Shown here piece by piece: positions 43,077 to 52,716 of a stretch of 64,000 nucleotides of DNA (position 1 is its first letter; each line of letters begins with the position of its first letter). The notes under the pieces were generated by a model, which was given only the letters and a program-made list of their open reading frames with translations, was not told where the DNA came from and searched no databases. The stretch covers positions 1,116,001 to 1,180,000 of the forward strand of contig NZ_AP022588.1 in the NCBI RefSeq assembly GCF_010731735.1, given 5' to 3'. The position numbers and the translations under genes were made by a program. Source of the stretch: Mycolicibacterium sediminis (lineage in GTDB: Bacteria; Actinomycetota; Actinomycetes; Mycobacteriales; Mycobacteriaceae).

Positions 43077-44003
43077 ATGGCTCTGTCGTTGATACAGCTG
43101 CGTGTCTTCGTTGCGTCAGCACAGTGCGGCTCCTTTACCGCAGCGGCCAAGGAGTTGCACATGTCGCAACCCACCGTCTCCGAGACCATCAGACGAATCG
43201 AGGAGCAATACGGCACACCGCTGTTCGTCCGAGGAGCACGAAAGCTGACTCTGACCACTCCTGGCGAGGAGTTGATGCCGTTGGCCGAACAGACCTTGGC
43301 ATCCGCGGACGGTGCGGATCGGGCCCTGAAGTCAGTCACCGGGCTGCAGTCGGGCGTCGCATCGATCGGACTGCTGCGCAACGCGAAGTACTACGCCACG
43401 ACGGACCTGCTCACGTCGTTTCATTCCCGCTACCCGAACGTCCGCCTTCGCGTCGTCGGCGTGAATTCGGCAGACGTCGCGGACCTCGTTCGCGAGGGCA
43501 CCCTCGAAGCGGGTCTGGTGGTGCTGCCCGTGGACACCCGCGAGCTGTCGGTCACGCCCCTGCTCAAGGACGAGGTGGTCTACGCGACGGCGTACCCATG
43601 GCGTACCGGGCCGGTTTCGGTCGAGGACATGGCCGCCGCGAAGCTCATCCTGTACGACGCCCACGCAGGATGGCGAGATCCCACCCGCCGACAACTGGCC
43701 GAACGGGCACTGCTCAAGGGTTTGACGCTGCGACCCTTGATCGAGGTCGAGCAAGTCGACACCGCCCTCGAACTCGTCGCAGCGGGAGCGGGCGAGACCT
43801 TCGTGTCCCGCGCGGTCGCCGATTCTTCGATCGCACCGCCCGGCGTCAGGTATCTGCCGTTGGAGGATCCGCTTTACGACACCGTCGCTCTCATCAAGAA
43901 GGAGTCGTCGATGCTGTCCCCCGCGACGAGGGAACTCGCCCGCCTCGCGCGAGAGACCTTGGCAACGTTTCGGACGGCCGAATCAGCGCACCGAACCACA
44001 TAG
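43077..44003 (+). CDS. LysR-family transcriptional regulator
   Basis: A 308-residue LTTR starting at MALSLIQLRVFVASAQCGSF. The winged helix has FTAAAKELHMSQPTVSETIRRIE; the effector domain begins near residue 90 (GVASIGLLRNAKYYATT) and includes VREGTLEAGLVVLPVD. It is divergent from the APC permease gene and is the likely regulator of the permease/HisD-like/nitrilase group. A start nine codons upstream would cover half of the inverted repeat and is less likely. Confidence 0.92.
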   Translation: MALSLIQLRVFVASAQCGSFTAAAKELHMSQPTVSETIRRIEEQYGTPLFVRGARKLTLTTPGEELMPLAEQTLASADGADRALKSVTGLQSGVASIGLLRNAKYYATTDLLTSFHSRYPNVRLRVVGVNSADVADLVREGTLEAGLVVLPVDTRELSVTPLLKDEVVYATAYPWRTGPVSVEDMAAAKLILYDAHAGWRDPTRRQLAERALLKGLTLRPLIEVEQVDTALELVAAGAGETFVSRAVADSSIAPPGVRYLPLEDPLYDTVALIKKESSMLSPATRELARLARETLATFRTAESAHRTT

Positions 44004-44684
44004 TCCCCAGCCGGCCCGATGTTCATCGGAGGCACGGTGATCGCCGCAGGTGTTGGAATTGCATTGTCGCGGGCCTACTTCCGCGACGGCCTCGATCGAG
44101 GAGGAGAGCCCGGGTGGGTTCACGAGCGACATTCATGCGTCCGAGGTCCTTCCGCGAGTAACGGAGAAGGGGGTAACCTCGTGGCGGGACAGGTGCAGCC
44201 CTCGCCTTCCCGGAAGACGTGAGTAGCGCCCTAGCTCCAACCCGTTGATCCGCCCCGCCACGGGCGCTGCTCCGAGTACACGATCGCTCCCTTGCTCTTG
44301 GTCGAGTGAGGGGTCGGAGACGGGTAACTGTCTTGCACTTGGCACCCATGCCCTGCGCTGTCTGCGGTGGGCCAGCGGAGTGGATCACCCGTCCTGAGAG
44401 CGGCGTGTGGTTCTACCCGGGAACGCGAGATCGGCGTTGTGTCAACGCTTTCTGCCTCGGCACTGCTCCGGCGCTGCAATGGCCACTGGCTTCTCACGGT
44501 CCATCGCAAGACGACGTGCTTGGTCCTCGAAGATCCCACGCACGGGCGATCGAGCGGTAATCGCTTCGAGCCCGCCGCCATCCCCTAGTCGCTGAGGTCT
44601 CCGTCGATCAGGCCCTCCGTCAGTTCGCGCGCGACCTCCACTTGGGCTGCCTCGGCGTCTGCCGACAGGGGCCGACAGGCGACA
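44004..44684. other. 680-bp region without a confident gene
   Basis: It lies between the LysR gene and the mycothiol isomerase-like gene. A plus-strand frame around 44348-44557 encodes a Cys-bearing stretch (MPCAVCGGPAEW, then RRCVNAFC) that could be a small zinc-ribbon remnant, but it lacks a ribosome-binding site and its C-terminus looks random. No tRNA or riboswitch fold was recognised. Confidence 0.4.
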
Positions 44685-45305
44685 TCACAGGTGTCGGCGC
44701 AGCACGTGCTGGCCGGGGCCGTCGAGTTGCAGCAGCGCATCGGGGCGGCCGGCCATGGCCATGAGAAGCGCTTCCCCGGGGCCGGTAACCTCGGGGCCTC
44801 GTCCGTGCGTCCACTCGAGATCGGTGGCAACGAGTCGGACGCCACGCGCTCGCCACGCTCCGCGGATCAGCGGCACGTACAACGCGTACCCGAGCACCGC
44901 GCGCAGGCGATCGGTCGGTATGACGCGAGGCATCGCCAACGGCCGCCGAATGTCTTGCTGGTGAACCATGCCGTCGACCAAGGCGATCATGCCGCCGAAG
45001 CTGGCCGTCAATCCGCGTGGCTGAATGTGGTTGCGGACGAGCTGGACGAGTTCCTCCGGAGCGCGAGTGGCCAGCTGATGCACTCCTAAAGCGTTGATCC
45101 GATTGACGATGAGCGCACCCCGCACGAACTGGAGCGCCAGGCCGGTGGCAGTGAGTTCGTCGTAGCCGATGACGTGAGCAACCACATCGCGCACGCGCCA
45201 CTGGCGGCACAGGCTGGGCGCATCCCACTGATCAGGTGATAGCTCGGCGAGGAAGTCCGCGAACTCGCGGCGCTCATCACGTGCCATCTGCATCGTCGAT
45301 GCCAT
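44685..45305 (-). CDS. mycothiol-dependent maleylpyruvate isomerase-like (DinB-fold) protein
   Basis: A 206-residue four-helix DinB-fold protein of the maleylpyruvate isomerase N-terminal/TIGR03083 family. Key stretches are DERREFADFLAELSPDQWDAP, the WRVRDVVAHVIGYDELTA segment containing the first metal-ligand His, and DGMVHQQDIRRPL with a second His pair. These proteins often use mycothiol as thiol cofactor, which fits the host. Substrate unknown. AGGAGG precedes the ATG by 8 bases. A frame continuing beyond the stop (to 44585) was considered, but the end LDGPGQHVLRRHL is typical for the family. Confidence 0.88.
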   Translation of the reverse strand: MASTMQMARDERREFADFLAELSPDQWDAPSLCRQWRVRDVVAHVIGYDELTATGLALQFVRGALIVNRINALGVHQLATRAPEELVQLVRNHIQPRGLTASFGGMIALVDGMVHQQDIRRPLAMPRVIPTDRLRAVLGYALYVPLIRGAWRARGVRLVATDLEWTHGRGPEVTGPGEALLMAMAGRPDALLQLDGPGQHVLRRHL

Positions 45306-45425
45306 GTGGGTACCTCCTGTTCGGACGATGCCGATCTGCTCTCGTCCCGCCCGTCACTCCCGATAGCCGCTTTCAACCTTTCCAAAGCCGGACCTTGGCA
45401 GGTTCCGTGCGGGCCGACGGCGACG

Positions 45426-45860
45426 CTACGAGTGATCGGGGCTCGAGTAGTCCCACGACCGTGTCTTGACCGGTGCCACGCGGATGTAGGCGGCGCCCGG
45501 CCGGGGTTCTGTGGGCCAGTCGGACTCCGGCACACCCCGTGCGCGGGCACCCTCCCTCGCGAGCTGAAGTGCTTCCTCGTGTTCGCGAACGATGCGGGCG
45601 TGGCCTTGGATCATCACCCCACGGATGTCTGCCATGGTCGAGCCGTCCTCGAGCATGACGCTCACCTTCGGGTTGCCCTCGACGTTGGCGACTTTGTGCG
45701 TCCCGTCCCGCACGCCCATGACGACGTCGTGGCCGAAGCGGAAGTACCCCAGGGGGACCGTGTGCGGGAATCCGTCCTGGTCGATGGTGCTCAGCATCGC
45801 CCAGCCCGGGCGGCTGTCGAGGAACGCCTCGACTTCTTCGTCGGTCATTTTTCGTGGCAT
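45426..45860 (-). CDS. PPOX-class (F420-type) pyridoxamine oxidase-fold protein
   Basis: A 144-residue split-barrel flavin/deazaflavin-binding protein from the ATG at MPRKMTDEEVEAFL. Family features are SRPGWAMLSTIDQDGFPHTVPLGY, KVANVEGNPKVSVMLEDG and IQGHARIV. Many actinobacterial members use coenzyme F420, and some are probable F420-dependent oxidoreductases or heme-degrading enzymes. The substrate is not assignable. An upstream open frame of 64 codons is rejected for its composition. Single gene. Confidence 0.88.
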   Translation of the reverse strand: MPRKMTDEEVEAFLDSRPGWAMLSTIDQDGFPHTVPLGYFRFGHDVVMGVRDGTHKVANVEGNPKVSVMLEDGSTMADIRGVMIQGHARIVREHEEALQLAREGARARGVPESDWPTEPRPGAAYIRVAPVKTRSWDYSSPDHS

Positions 45861-46070
45861 GACCGACGGTAGCAAGAGCGGAACCGTGGCCGGGCGTCGA
45901 AGATCAGCCGGGACCGGCGCTCGTGTCGAGAAGCTCGACCGCGAGGTCGCGAGGCCCGGCGCGAGAACCCACCGTTCATTCTCCCGGCAGTTGCGTACCG
46001 AGCCTGCGGCATTCTGGGATGGCGCGGTGGGTCGCCACCGCCGGCCCCGCACACCCGTGAGAGGAATCCG

Positions 46071-46991
46071 ATGTCAGATGAGATCGGCGTGATCGGCGCG
46101 CAATCGTCGGTACGGCGATGGGTGATGGACGACGTGACGTTCACCTACGTCGTCGACGGCGCGATGTCGCTCGTCCCCAGCGCCTTCCTACCCGCCATCC
46201 CCGCCGCCTACTGGCACGGCCATCCCGATGAACTCGACGCTCACGACACCGTGGCGATGTCGACTGGCGGCTTGCTCGTCCAACGCGACGACGAGTGCGT
46301 GCTGATCGACGCCGGATTCGGGCCGGTGAATACCAACTCGCCGTTCGGCCGAGTCGACTGCGGGGCTCTGCTGACGTCATTGGAGAGCGTCGGAGTCGCC
46401 GCGGCCGACGTCGACGTGGTGGCCCTGACCCATCTCCATGTCGACCACACCGGGTGGCTCTTCACCCCGACCGCTGACGGCGGGTACGCACCGACGTTCC
46501 CCAACGCGGTCTACGTCGTGGCCGAATCCGAATGGGCGCCGTACGCCGACGGCCAGACGCCGGCGGGGATGCCCGACCGCCGGGCCGTCATCGAACCGCT
46601 GAGTCACCACCCGCGGTTGACGCTGGTCGGAGACGCCCAGGAGATCGCCTCCGCGATCACCACCCTGATCACCCCGGGGCACAGCAGCGGGCACACCTCC
46701 TACGTCGTGGCTTCCGAGTCGGGGCGCCGCCTCATCGCATTCGGCGACGCCTTCCACGTCCCTGCTCAGCTCCGCAATCCCGAGTGGGGCTCCGGGCCGG
46801 ACGCAGACCCCACTGCCGTGCCAGGCGCACGTCGCAGGATCATCGCCGAGCTACTCGACGCCGACACCTGTGGATTCGCAATCCATTTCGGCGATCAGGC
46901 CTTCGGTCAGGTATTGACATCCGACGACGGGACCCTCCGCTGGCAGCCGACGCCGACAAAGAGGCTCGCACCGCCGCCACGGACGGCCTGA
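46071..46991 (+). CDS. metallo-beta-lactamase-fold hydrolase
   Basis: A 306-residue MBL-fold protein with the binuclear zinc motif THLHVDHTGW, downstream His in TPGHSSGHTS, Asp in IAFGDAFHV and a final His in FAIHFGDQAF. The layout resembles AHL-lactonase-like and related hydrolases acting on lactones or esters. The acidic cap region contains SPFGRVDCGALL. The YaeQ gene follows after about 55 bases on the same strand and may be co-transcribed. Confidence 0.9.
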   Translation: MSDEIGVIGAQSSVRRWVMDDVTFTYVVDGAMSLVPSAFLPAIPAAYWHGHPDELDAHDTVAMSTGGLLVQRDDECVLIDAGFGPVNTNSPFGRVDCGALLTSLESVGVAAADVDVVALTHLHVDHTGWLFTPTADGGYAPTFPNAVYVVAESEWAPYADGQTPAGMPDRRAVIEPLSHHPRLTLVGDAQEIASAITTLITPGHSSGHTSYVVASESGRRLIAFGDAFHVPAQLRNPEWGSGPDADPTAVPGARRRIIAELLDADTCGFAIHFGDQAFGQVLTSDDGTLRWQPTPTKRLAPPPRTA

Positions 46992-47045
46992 CACGTCACC
47001 ACGACCGGATTACTCCGGAAGCACCACCAGGGTGGACACTATGAC

Positions 47046-47597
47046 GTGGCTCTTTCCGCAACAGTGTTCAAGGTCGAACTCGGCGTCTCCGACGTCGATC
47101 ACGGTTATTACGCCGATCACACGTTGACCGTCGCCCGTCACCCCAGTGAGACTGATGAGCGGATGGTGGTGCGACTGTTGGCCTTTGGCTTGCGCGCACA
47201 CCGGCTCGGTGACGTCGACGGCGAGTTGGCGTTCGGGGCGGGCCTGTCTACCCCTGGCGTACCGGACCTGCGGCTGGCCGACTACACGGGCCGGATTCTG
47301 GAGTGGATCACCGTCGGTCAGCCCGACGGGCGTGCCCTGGCCAAGGCGGCCGGGCAGGCCGACCAGGTGGTGCTGTTCCCATTCGCCTCCGGCGTGGCGA
47401 CCTGGTGGCGCACCGTGGCCCCCAAGGTGGCGGGGCTGCCGAACCTGTCCGTGGTCCGGATACCGCACGAGCCGGTCGAGCAGCTGGCTCAGAGCGTCGA
47501 CCGACGGGTCGCGGCGCAGGTGATGGTGATGGAGGATCAGGTGACGATGACCGTTGGCGGGGTCGACGTGACCTTCGCGCCCGAACCATTGCAGTGA
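47046..47597 (+). CDS. yaeQ: YaeQ family protein
   Basis: A 183-residue protein starting at GTG, matching YaeQ throughout: ATVFKVELGVSDVDHGYY, HPSETDERMVVRLLAFGL, GEPD-like region LEWITVGQPDGRALAKAAG and a C-terminal QVMVMEDQVTMTVGG. YaeQ has a PD-(D/E)XK-nuclease-like fold; its cellular role is not established. In the active-site segment the Asp/Glu and Lys residues (ETDERMVVR, VGQPDGRALAKA) look intact. It converges with the SnoaL-like gene 20 bases on. Confidence 0.9.
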   Translation: MALSATVFKVELGVSDVDHGYYADHTLTVARHPSETDERMVVRLLAFGLRAHRLGDVDGELAFGAGLSTPGVPDLRLADYTGRILEWITVGQPDGRALAKAAGQADQVVLFPFASGVATWWRTVAPKVAGLPNLSVVRIPHEPVEQLAQSVDRRVAAQVMVMEDQVTMTVGGVDVTFAPEPLQ

Positions 47598-47617
47598 CCG
47601 GCGGGGTGCCCCGAAGT

Positions 47618-47995
47618 TCAGTAATCCTCGAAGGCCGGCAGGGCGTTCCAGCTGGGCCACGTCGTCTCCCATAGCCGACCGATTCGACCGTGCGTGAACA
47701 CGGCGATGAGCACGACTTCGATGCGCGTCGGCTCCTCGTCGGGCCTGCTCGTGGTGATCCACACCCGGCCCGCGACCTTGTCCGCCGTCTCCACCCAGGC
47801 GTCTTCGTCGTACTCCACGGAGTAGGAGATGTCGGTGGCGTACACGCCGCGGTGACTCTCGGCGAAGGCCGAGTAATCCTGGACGATGCCGTTGGAGTGC
47901 ATCTCGAAGGACGGATCGTAGAACCGTTCGATTACGGTGGCGTCCTTGCGCACCACCATCTGGTCGAACATGTCACGCAGCAGGGCGATGCTCAT
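47618..47995 (-). CDS. SnoaL/NTF2-like protein
   Basis: A 125-residue single-domain protein with an NTF2-like cone fold: [24 protein letters not shown], a central [10 protein letters not shown], and [23 protein letters not shown]. The family includes polyketide cyclases, small isomerases and non-catalytic binders. Catalytic residues cannot be assigned. It is a single gene between YaeQ and an MFS gene. Confidence 0.85.
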   Translation of the reverse strand: MSIALLRDMFDQMVVRKDATVIERFYDPSFEMHSNGIVQDYSAFAESHRGVYATDISYSVEYDEDAWVETADKVAGRVWITTSRPDEEPTRIEVVLIAVFTHGRIGRLWETTWPSWNALPAFEDY

Positions 47996-48063
47996 GCTCT
48001 GCAGTGTGATCCGGGTCCGTCCGAGGGGTCAAGACGGGACGATCGACTCCTGGTGACCGCGAT

Positions 48064-49329
48064 TCACGTGATCTGGTCGGCATCCCGCCGGCTACCGCGG
48101 CGATGGATGACGGTCCCGAGGATCACCGCCAGCGCACATCCGATCACTCCCGCGGCGAGGCCGGCATGTCCGCCGAAACGATGTGCCACCGCACCGATGA
48201 TCACGGCGCCCAACGGAGTGGACCCGATGAACGCCGTCGTCCACAGCCCGGTGACGCGACCGCGCATCTGCGGGGGCGCCGCGAGCTGGATGGTGCTGTT
48301 GCCCGTCGTGAGGAAGGCAATGCTCGCACCGCCGACGAGCCCCGCGGACACCAGCGCCACCGGCAGCCCGGAACTGACGGTCAACAAAAGCATCGTCGCG
48401 CCGTAGAGGACGGTCACGCGAATCATCGGGGCCAGACCCGTGATGGGCCAACGTGCGATCAGCAGGCCCGTCAACACGGAGCCCACGCCGAATGCCGTCG
48501 TCAGCCAGGCATATCCGTCAACGCCCGCTTTGAGTGTCTGCTCCGCGAACACCGGCAGGCTGGTCTCGAACTCATAGGTCAGCGTGCCGACGAAGGCCAT
48601 CATGACGAGCGGTCCTGCGATGTCGCGGTTCGACCGGGCGACGGCGAGTCCCTCGCGCAGCTGCCGCTTGCCGCGGCCGGCGGGCGCCGTCCTGTGCATC
48701 TGACGACCGTCGAGAGCGGCGAGTGCGACCACCACCAACGCGAAGGTCAGCGCGTTGAACAGGTAACACCACCCGAGGCCGTGCCAGCGGATCAGCCCCG
48801 CCGCGACGGCGGGGCCCAGGGCCCGTCCTACGTTGGCCATCATGCTGTTGATGGTGATGGCCGACCGAAGAAGCTGCGGGTCAACGAGTTCCGGGATCAG
48901 CGCCATTCGCGCCGGGTTGTCCAGCGCGGTCATGACGCCAAATACCGCTGCTGCGACGAAGATCTGCCACAGTGCGATGGTGCCCGCCAGGACCGACAAC
49001 CCCATCCCGAGCGACGTCAGACCGAGCACTGCGTTGGTCACCGTCAGGACACGCCGCTTGTCGCTGCGGTCGACGATCAGGCCCGCGTACGGTGTCGCCA
49101 ACAGCACGGGCAGGTACCGCGTGCTCATGACGAGCCCGAGGACCAGCGGCGAGCGCGTCAACTGCAGGACCAGCAGTGCCAGGGCGATGGTCTCGGCCCA
49201 GGATCCGATCAGGCTGAGCGACTGTCCCGATACGAACCGCCGGTAGTTCGGTACACCGAAGACGTCCCGTACCCCGCCGCGGCGCACGGCCACAACCGAC
49301 GTCGCCGCCGACCCGGTGTCGTGCCTCAC
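48064..49329 (-). CDS. MFS transporter (MFS_3/enterobactin-exporter-like)
   Basis: A 421-residue MFS protein with 12 helices: FRRF-type start NYRRFVSGQSLSLIGSWAE, AGLIVDRSDKRRVL in loop 2-3, and FGVMTALDNPARMALIPELV after helix 4, typical of the MFS_3 group. The start is a GTG four bases after the bicupin stop; an ATG 11 codons earlier would overlap the bicupin by 29 bases and lacks a ribosome-binding site. The tight spacing suggests co-transcription with the bicupin and possibly ubiD. Substrate unknown; export of an aromatic or organic acid would fit. Confidence 0.85.
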   Translation of the reverse strand: MRHDTGSAATSVVAVRRGGVRDVFGVPNYRRFVSGQSLSLIGSWAETIALALLVLQLTRSPLVLGLVMSTRYLPVLLATPYAGLIVDRSDKRRVLTVTNAVLGLTSLGMGLSVLAGTIALWQIFVAAAVFGVMTALDNPARMALIPELVDPQLLRSAITINSMMANVGRALGPAVAAGLIRWHGLGWCYLFNALTFALVVVALAALDGRQMHRTAPAGRGKRQLREGLAVARSNRDIAGPLVMMAFVGTLTYEFETSLPVFAEQTLKAGVDGYAWLTTAFGVGSVLTGLLIARWPITGLAPMIRVTVLYGATMLLLTVSSGLPVALVSAGLVGGASIAFLTTGNSTIQLAAPPQMRGRVTGLWTTAFIGSTPLGAVIIGAVAHRFGGHAGLAAGVIGCALAVILGTVIHRRGSRRDADQIT

Positions 49330-49333
49330 GGTG

Positions 49334-50400
49334 CTATCCGACGTGTCCGACGCCGTCGGCATCGACCGGGTTGGTGCGGGTGACGATCAGTGGATCGGCG
49401 GGGGTGAAGGGGAATTGGGGTAGGTCGTCGATGTGGGTGCCGAAGGTGGCGGCGAGGACTTCGCGGGAGTAGGCGCTGGCGGATGCGCGGTAGCCGATGT
49501 CGGCGGGGAAGGGCTGGTCGAAGAAGATGAGGAAGTGCCAGGGGTCGGTGCCGGTGTTCTCGATGTGGTGGGGGTAGGCGCGGGGGATGAAGTACATGTC
49601 GCCGGTGGTGAGGTTCCAGGTGTCGAGGGTGCCGTCGGGGTTCATGATGGTCATGCGGGCGTCGCCGTGGTTGACGTAGCCCATCTCGGCGGTGACGGGA
49701 TGCCAGTGCGGTTCGCGCATGCCGTTCTCGGTGACCCGCAGCGAGTACATGGAGATGTCCTTGAGGATGGGCCAGAACTGGTCGCGGGCGAAGCGGGCGT
49801 TACCGGACACGTAGTTCAGTCCCGGGATTGGGCTTCGACGTCGAACTTGTGCGGGTCGTTGAAGTGCGCGGCGGCGGGCACGACGGGGTCGCCGATGCGG
49901 GCGGCGAGCTTGTGGTCGCGGGTGCTACGACGAATCTTGGCGAAGTCGGCCGAGGGGAGGTCGTAGGTGTTGCCCAGGACGGCGTCGGAGAAGGCGCCGA
50001 GGGTGGCGCCGAAGCCGAAGTCCTCGGGGCGTTCGTTGCGGAAGGCGATGATGAATTCGGCGACGTCGTCGCCGATGTTCTCGATGTGGTGCAGGGAGCC
50101 GGATTCGGCGTGGAACATCTGGCCGGCGGTGACGATGAAGGTGGAGAACTTGCTGCCGCTGTCGAGGATGGAGACCAGTGCGGTGCCCGAGACGCAGTAG
50201 GTGAGTTCGTTGGCGTTGGCGTGCCAGTGGGGTGTGCGCATGGCGCCGGGGTTGAGCAGGACGCGTTTGATGGACAGGCGGTTGAGGATCGGCAGGTTGT
50301 CGGCGGTGACGCGGCGCATCGAGCCGAGGTCGGACTCCTCGACGATCTCCCCGTCGAGCAGGGAGGCGGTGTGCAGGCTGCGTGCGGGGGACGTTGTCAT
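49334..50400 (-). pseudogene. oxalate decarboxylase-like bicupin, split by a frameshift
   Basis: Two reading frames together form one bicupin of normal length (about 355 residues). The first (to 49816) holds cupin 1 with metal motif RTPHWHANANELTY and downstream His in LHHIENIG. The second (from 49810) holds cupin 2 with REPHWHPVTAEMGY and YPHHIENTG. Both keep the His-His-Glu-His set of Mn-type oxalate decarboxylases. At the junction, frame 1 ends HKFDVEAQSRD-stop, while frame 2 read upstream gives IPGLNYVSGNARFARD. One missing base near 49830 explains it. Alternatively they are two coupled single cupins, but the second GTG has no good ribosome-binding site. Confidence 0.75.
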
Positions 50401-50521
50401 GAGCGATTCTCCTGGTCTTCGGGTGATGCGTTCTGCGGGTGACTCTTACTCTTGCCGAGCACGGGACGTCTGTCGGCAGTGCCGGCCGCCATCTCCGATG
50501 GTTGGTGGCGTGACACGTGCT

Positions 50522-52060
50522 CTACCGGCTAGCGGCACCATCGCCGAAGCCCCAGCGCTCCCAGTTGTCGAGGACCTTCTGCTTGACGGGTTCGGGGTAG
50601 TTCTCGGTGAAGGACATGACCCGCTTCTCGGGCCGTCCGACCCGATCGGCGTTCTCCAGGCAGGCGTAGATGACCAGTGAGGTCCCCTTGTCCTCGGACA
50701 GCTCGCGGGTGGTGTGGTAGGACTCGATACCGTCACCGAAGGCCCGCAACTCGGGAAACAGGTAGGTGGTGAACGTTGGGTGGTTGCGCGAGGCGAACGC
50801 CCACACCACCTCCTTCACGTCGGAGGGGTCGATGTCTTCGTCGACGACGAGGATCTTCGTGACGGTGTCGCCGACGTGGTCGGTCCAGAACGTGTTGCCC
50901 AGACGGTTCATGAAGTCGTCGAGCGTCCAGCCGGTCCGGTCGTGCCAGTCCTTGGGGACGCGGATGACGAACCACAGGATGGCGGCCTCGAACAGGTACA
51001 TGCCGTCGATGATCGGCAGTCCGGCCTTCTGCAGGGTGATCACCGAGTCCGAGGAGATGAAGAACCCCATGGTGACGTGGCAGTTGTCGATCGGCACCCC
51101 TGGGATGGACATCGGCAGTATCGGCTGGTCGCGGAACGTCACGCACGTGACCTTCTGGCGGGGGAAGATCGTGGTCTCGTCGGGTAGGTAGCCGGGGTAT
51201 TCGCCGAAGGGGCCCTCGGGTTCCTGCGTGCCGTATTCGATGACGCCCTCGATGATGATCTCGGCGTCCGCGGGGACGAGGATGTCATTGGTCTCGCACT
51301 TCACCATGTCCAGCGGTGCACCCAGAAGTGCACTGGCCATGTCGTATTCGTCGACCCACGCCGGGATGCGGGACGCGGCCTGTGTCGAGGCGACCGGGCT
51401 GACACCGAGTGCGCACGCCCAGGGCATGTCCTTGCCCTCGTCGCGCCACATCTTCCAGATCATCCCGTTGTGCTGCTTGGGCCACCATTGGCCCGTCATG
51501 GTCTGGGCGTCGAGGATCATCGCGCGGTTGGTGGACCAGTTGGTCCACTTTCCGTCGGGGGTCTGGGCGATGTTGAGGCCCGCGGTCTGCAGGTACCGGC
51601 CGCCGTCGCCGTCGTGGGCCAGTGGCGCGGGGATCTTGTTGAGGTCGATCTGGTCGCCGGTCCACTTGTTCTGCTTGCAGGGTGCCGCAGAGGCGTCGAC
51701 GACGTTGGGCGGGTACGAGCGACCGTTCTCCTTGGCCTCGATGTAGGCGGCTTGGATCTCCATCAGGGGTGTCTCGGGGGGCAGTCCGAGCATGGCGGAC
51801 AGCCGGCGCCACGGTTGGGTGGGGTGACCACTCTTGCCCATGCCCCAGTCGGCGGCACGGAAACCCGGCGCGGCGTCCTTGACGTGGTTGAACACCGGCA
51901 TGGGAGCACAGGTTTCGGCGGCGTGGCGGAAGATCGCCCCCATCTCCAGGTTCCAGTCGACTTCGTCGTCGATCTCGACGAGTTCGCCCATGTCCTTCAT
52001 CAGGGCGAGGTACTCGCGGTAGCTGCGGGGGATCTTGTTGCGGTCGACGTGTGCAGACAT
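50522..52060 (-). CDS. UbiD-family prenylated-FMN decarboxylase
   Basis: A 512-residue reversible (de)carboxylase of the UbiD family, which acts on aromatic or alpha,beta-unsaturated acids using prenylated FMN. Visible pieces are SYREYLALMKDMGELVEIDD at the start, the cofactor-binding stretch NWSTNRAMILD and the Glu-bearing EGPFGEYPGYLPDE of the catalytic E-R-E set. A C-terminal part has VVDEDIDPSDVKEVVWAFA. It lies 32 bases after the ubiX-like gene that supplies the cofactor. A bicupin and an MFS gene follow. The substrate is not defined, but the length (over 500) fits the aromatic-acid members. Confidence 0.93.
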   Translation of the reverse strand: MSAHVDRNKIPRSYREYLALMKDMGELVEIDDEVDWNLEMGAIFRHAAETCAPMPVFNHVKDAAPGFRAADWGMGKSGHPTQPWRRLSAMLGLPPETPLMEIQAAYIEAKENGRSYPPNVVDASAAPCKQNKWTGDQIDLNKIPAPLAHDGDGGRYLQTAGLNIAQTPDGKWTNWSTNRAMILDAQTMTGQWWPKQHNGMIWKMWRDEGKDMPWACALGVSPVASTQAASRIPAWVDEYDMASALLGAPLDMVKCETNDILVPADAEIIIEGVIEYGTQEPEGPFGEYPGYLPDETTIFPRQKVTCVTFRDQPILPMSIPGVPIDNCHVTMGFFISSDSVITLQKAGLPIIDGMYLFEAAILWFVIRVPKDWHDRTGWTLDDFMNRLGNTFWTDHVGDTVTKILVVDEDIDPSDVKEVVWAFASRNHPTFTTYLFPELRAFGDGIESYHTTRELSEDKGTSLVIYACLENADRVGRPEKRVMSFTENYPEPVKQKVLDNWERWGFGDGAASR

Positions 52061-52092
52061 TGGTGTGTGCTCCTCGTGGGTGGGGTCGGCGG

Positions 52093-52716
52093 TCAGCGGA
52101 CGGGACGGACGAGTTCGGGCTCGTGGTGCGGATCGGGTGCCGGCTGTCCGCCGGTCCAGCGGGTGAAGAGGTCCCGCCGCAGTTCGACGTCGGCGAGGTC
52201 CAGGACGCGGTTGACGGTCTGGTCGATCAGGTCGTCGATCGTCTCCGGCCGCTGATAGAAGGCCGGTGCCGCGGGCATGATGATCGCGCCGATCTCGGCG
52301 AGCTGGGTGAGGATGCGCAGGTGTCCGAGGTGCAGCGGTGTTTCGCGGACCAGCAGAACCAGCCGGCGTCGCTCCTTGAGCATGACGTCGGCGGCGCGCA
52401 GCAGCAGATTGTCGGAGTAGGAGGTCGCTATGCCCGCTGCGGTCTTCATCGAGCAGGGGGCGACGACCATGGCGTGGGCGCGAAATGATCCAGATGCGAT
52501 CGAGGCGCCGATGTCGTTCGGCTTGTGTACGACGTCGGCGCGTTCTTCGATCTCGCGGGCAGTCATGTCGAGTTCGAAATGCAGTGTTCTACGCGCGGAT
52601 TGGGACATCACCAGATGCGTTTCCACATCTGGCTCGTCACGCAGCACGTCCAAAAGGCGTACGCCGTACGCCGTGCCGCTGGCCCCGGTTACTCCTACGA
52701 TCACGCGGGTGGTCAT
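52093..52716 (-). CDS. UbiX-like flavin prenyltransferase
   Basis: A 207-residue flavoprotein that makes prenylated FMN from FMN and dimethylallyl phosphate for UbiD. The family signatures are clear: IVGVTGASGTAYGVRLLDVL at the N-terminus, IASGSFRAHAMVVAPCSMKT and AGIATSYSDNLLLRAADV, and a C-terminal RETPLHLGHLRILTQLAEIG with IMPAAPAFYQRP. The start is the ATG with GAGAGGG upstream; a frame extending 45 codons further is rejected. It is the first gene of the ubiX-ubiD unit. Confidence 0.94.
   Translation of the reverse strand: MTTRVIVGVTGASGTAYGVRLLDVLRDEPDVETHLVMSQSARRTLHFELDMTAREIEERADVVHKPNDIGASIASGSFRAHAMVVAPCSMKTAAGIATSYSDNLLLRAADVMLKERRRLVLLVRETPLHLGHLRILTQLAEIGAIIMPAAPAFYQRPETIDDLIDQTVNRVLDLADVELRRDLFTRWTGGQPAPDPHHEPELVRPVR

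Noticed and set aside
44306..44560. A small zinc-ribbon gene (Cys-x2-Cys and Cys-x4-Cys)
   Set aside because: No ribosome-binding site, random-looking C-terminal half and competing open frames on both strands; mentioned only as a possible remnant.
44585..44845. Frameshifted C-terminal extension of the maleylpyruvate isomerase-like gene
   Set aside because: The main frame already ends with a typical family C-terminus, so the open alternate frame beyond it is not needed.
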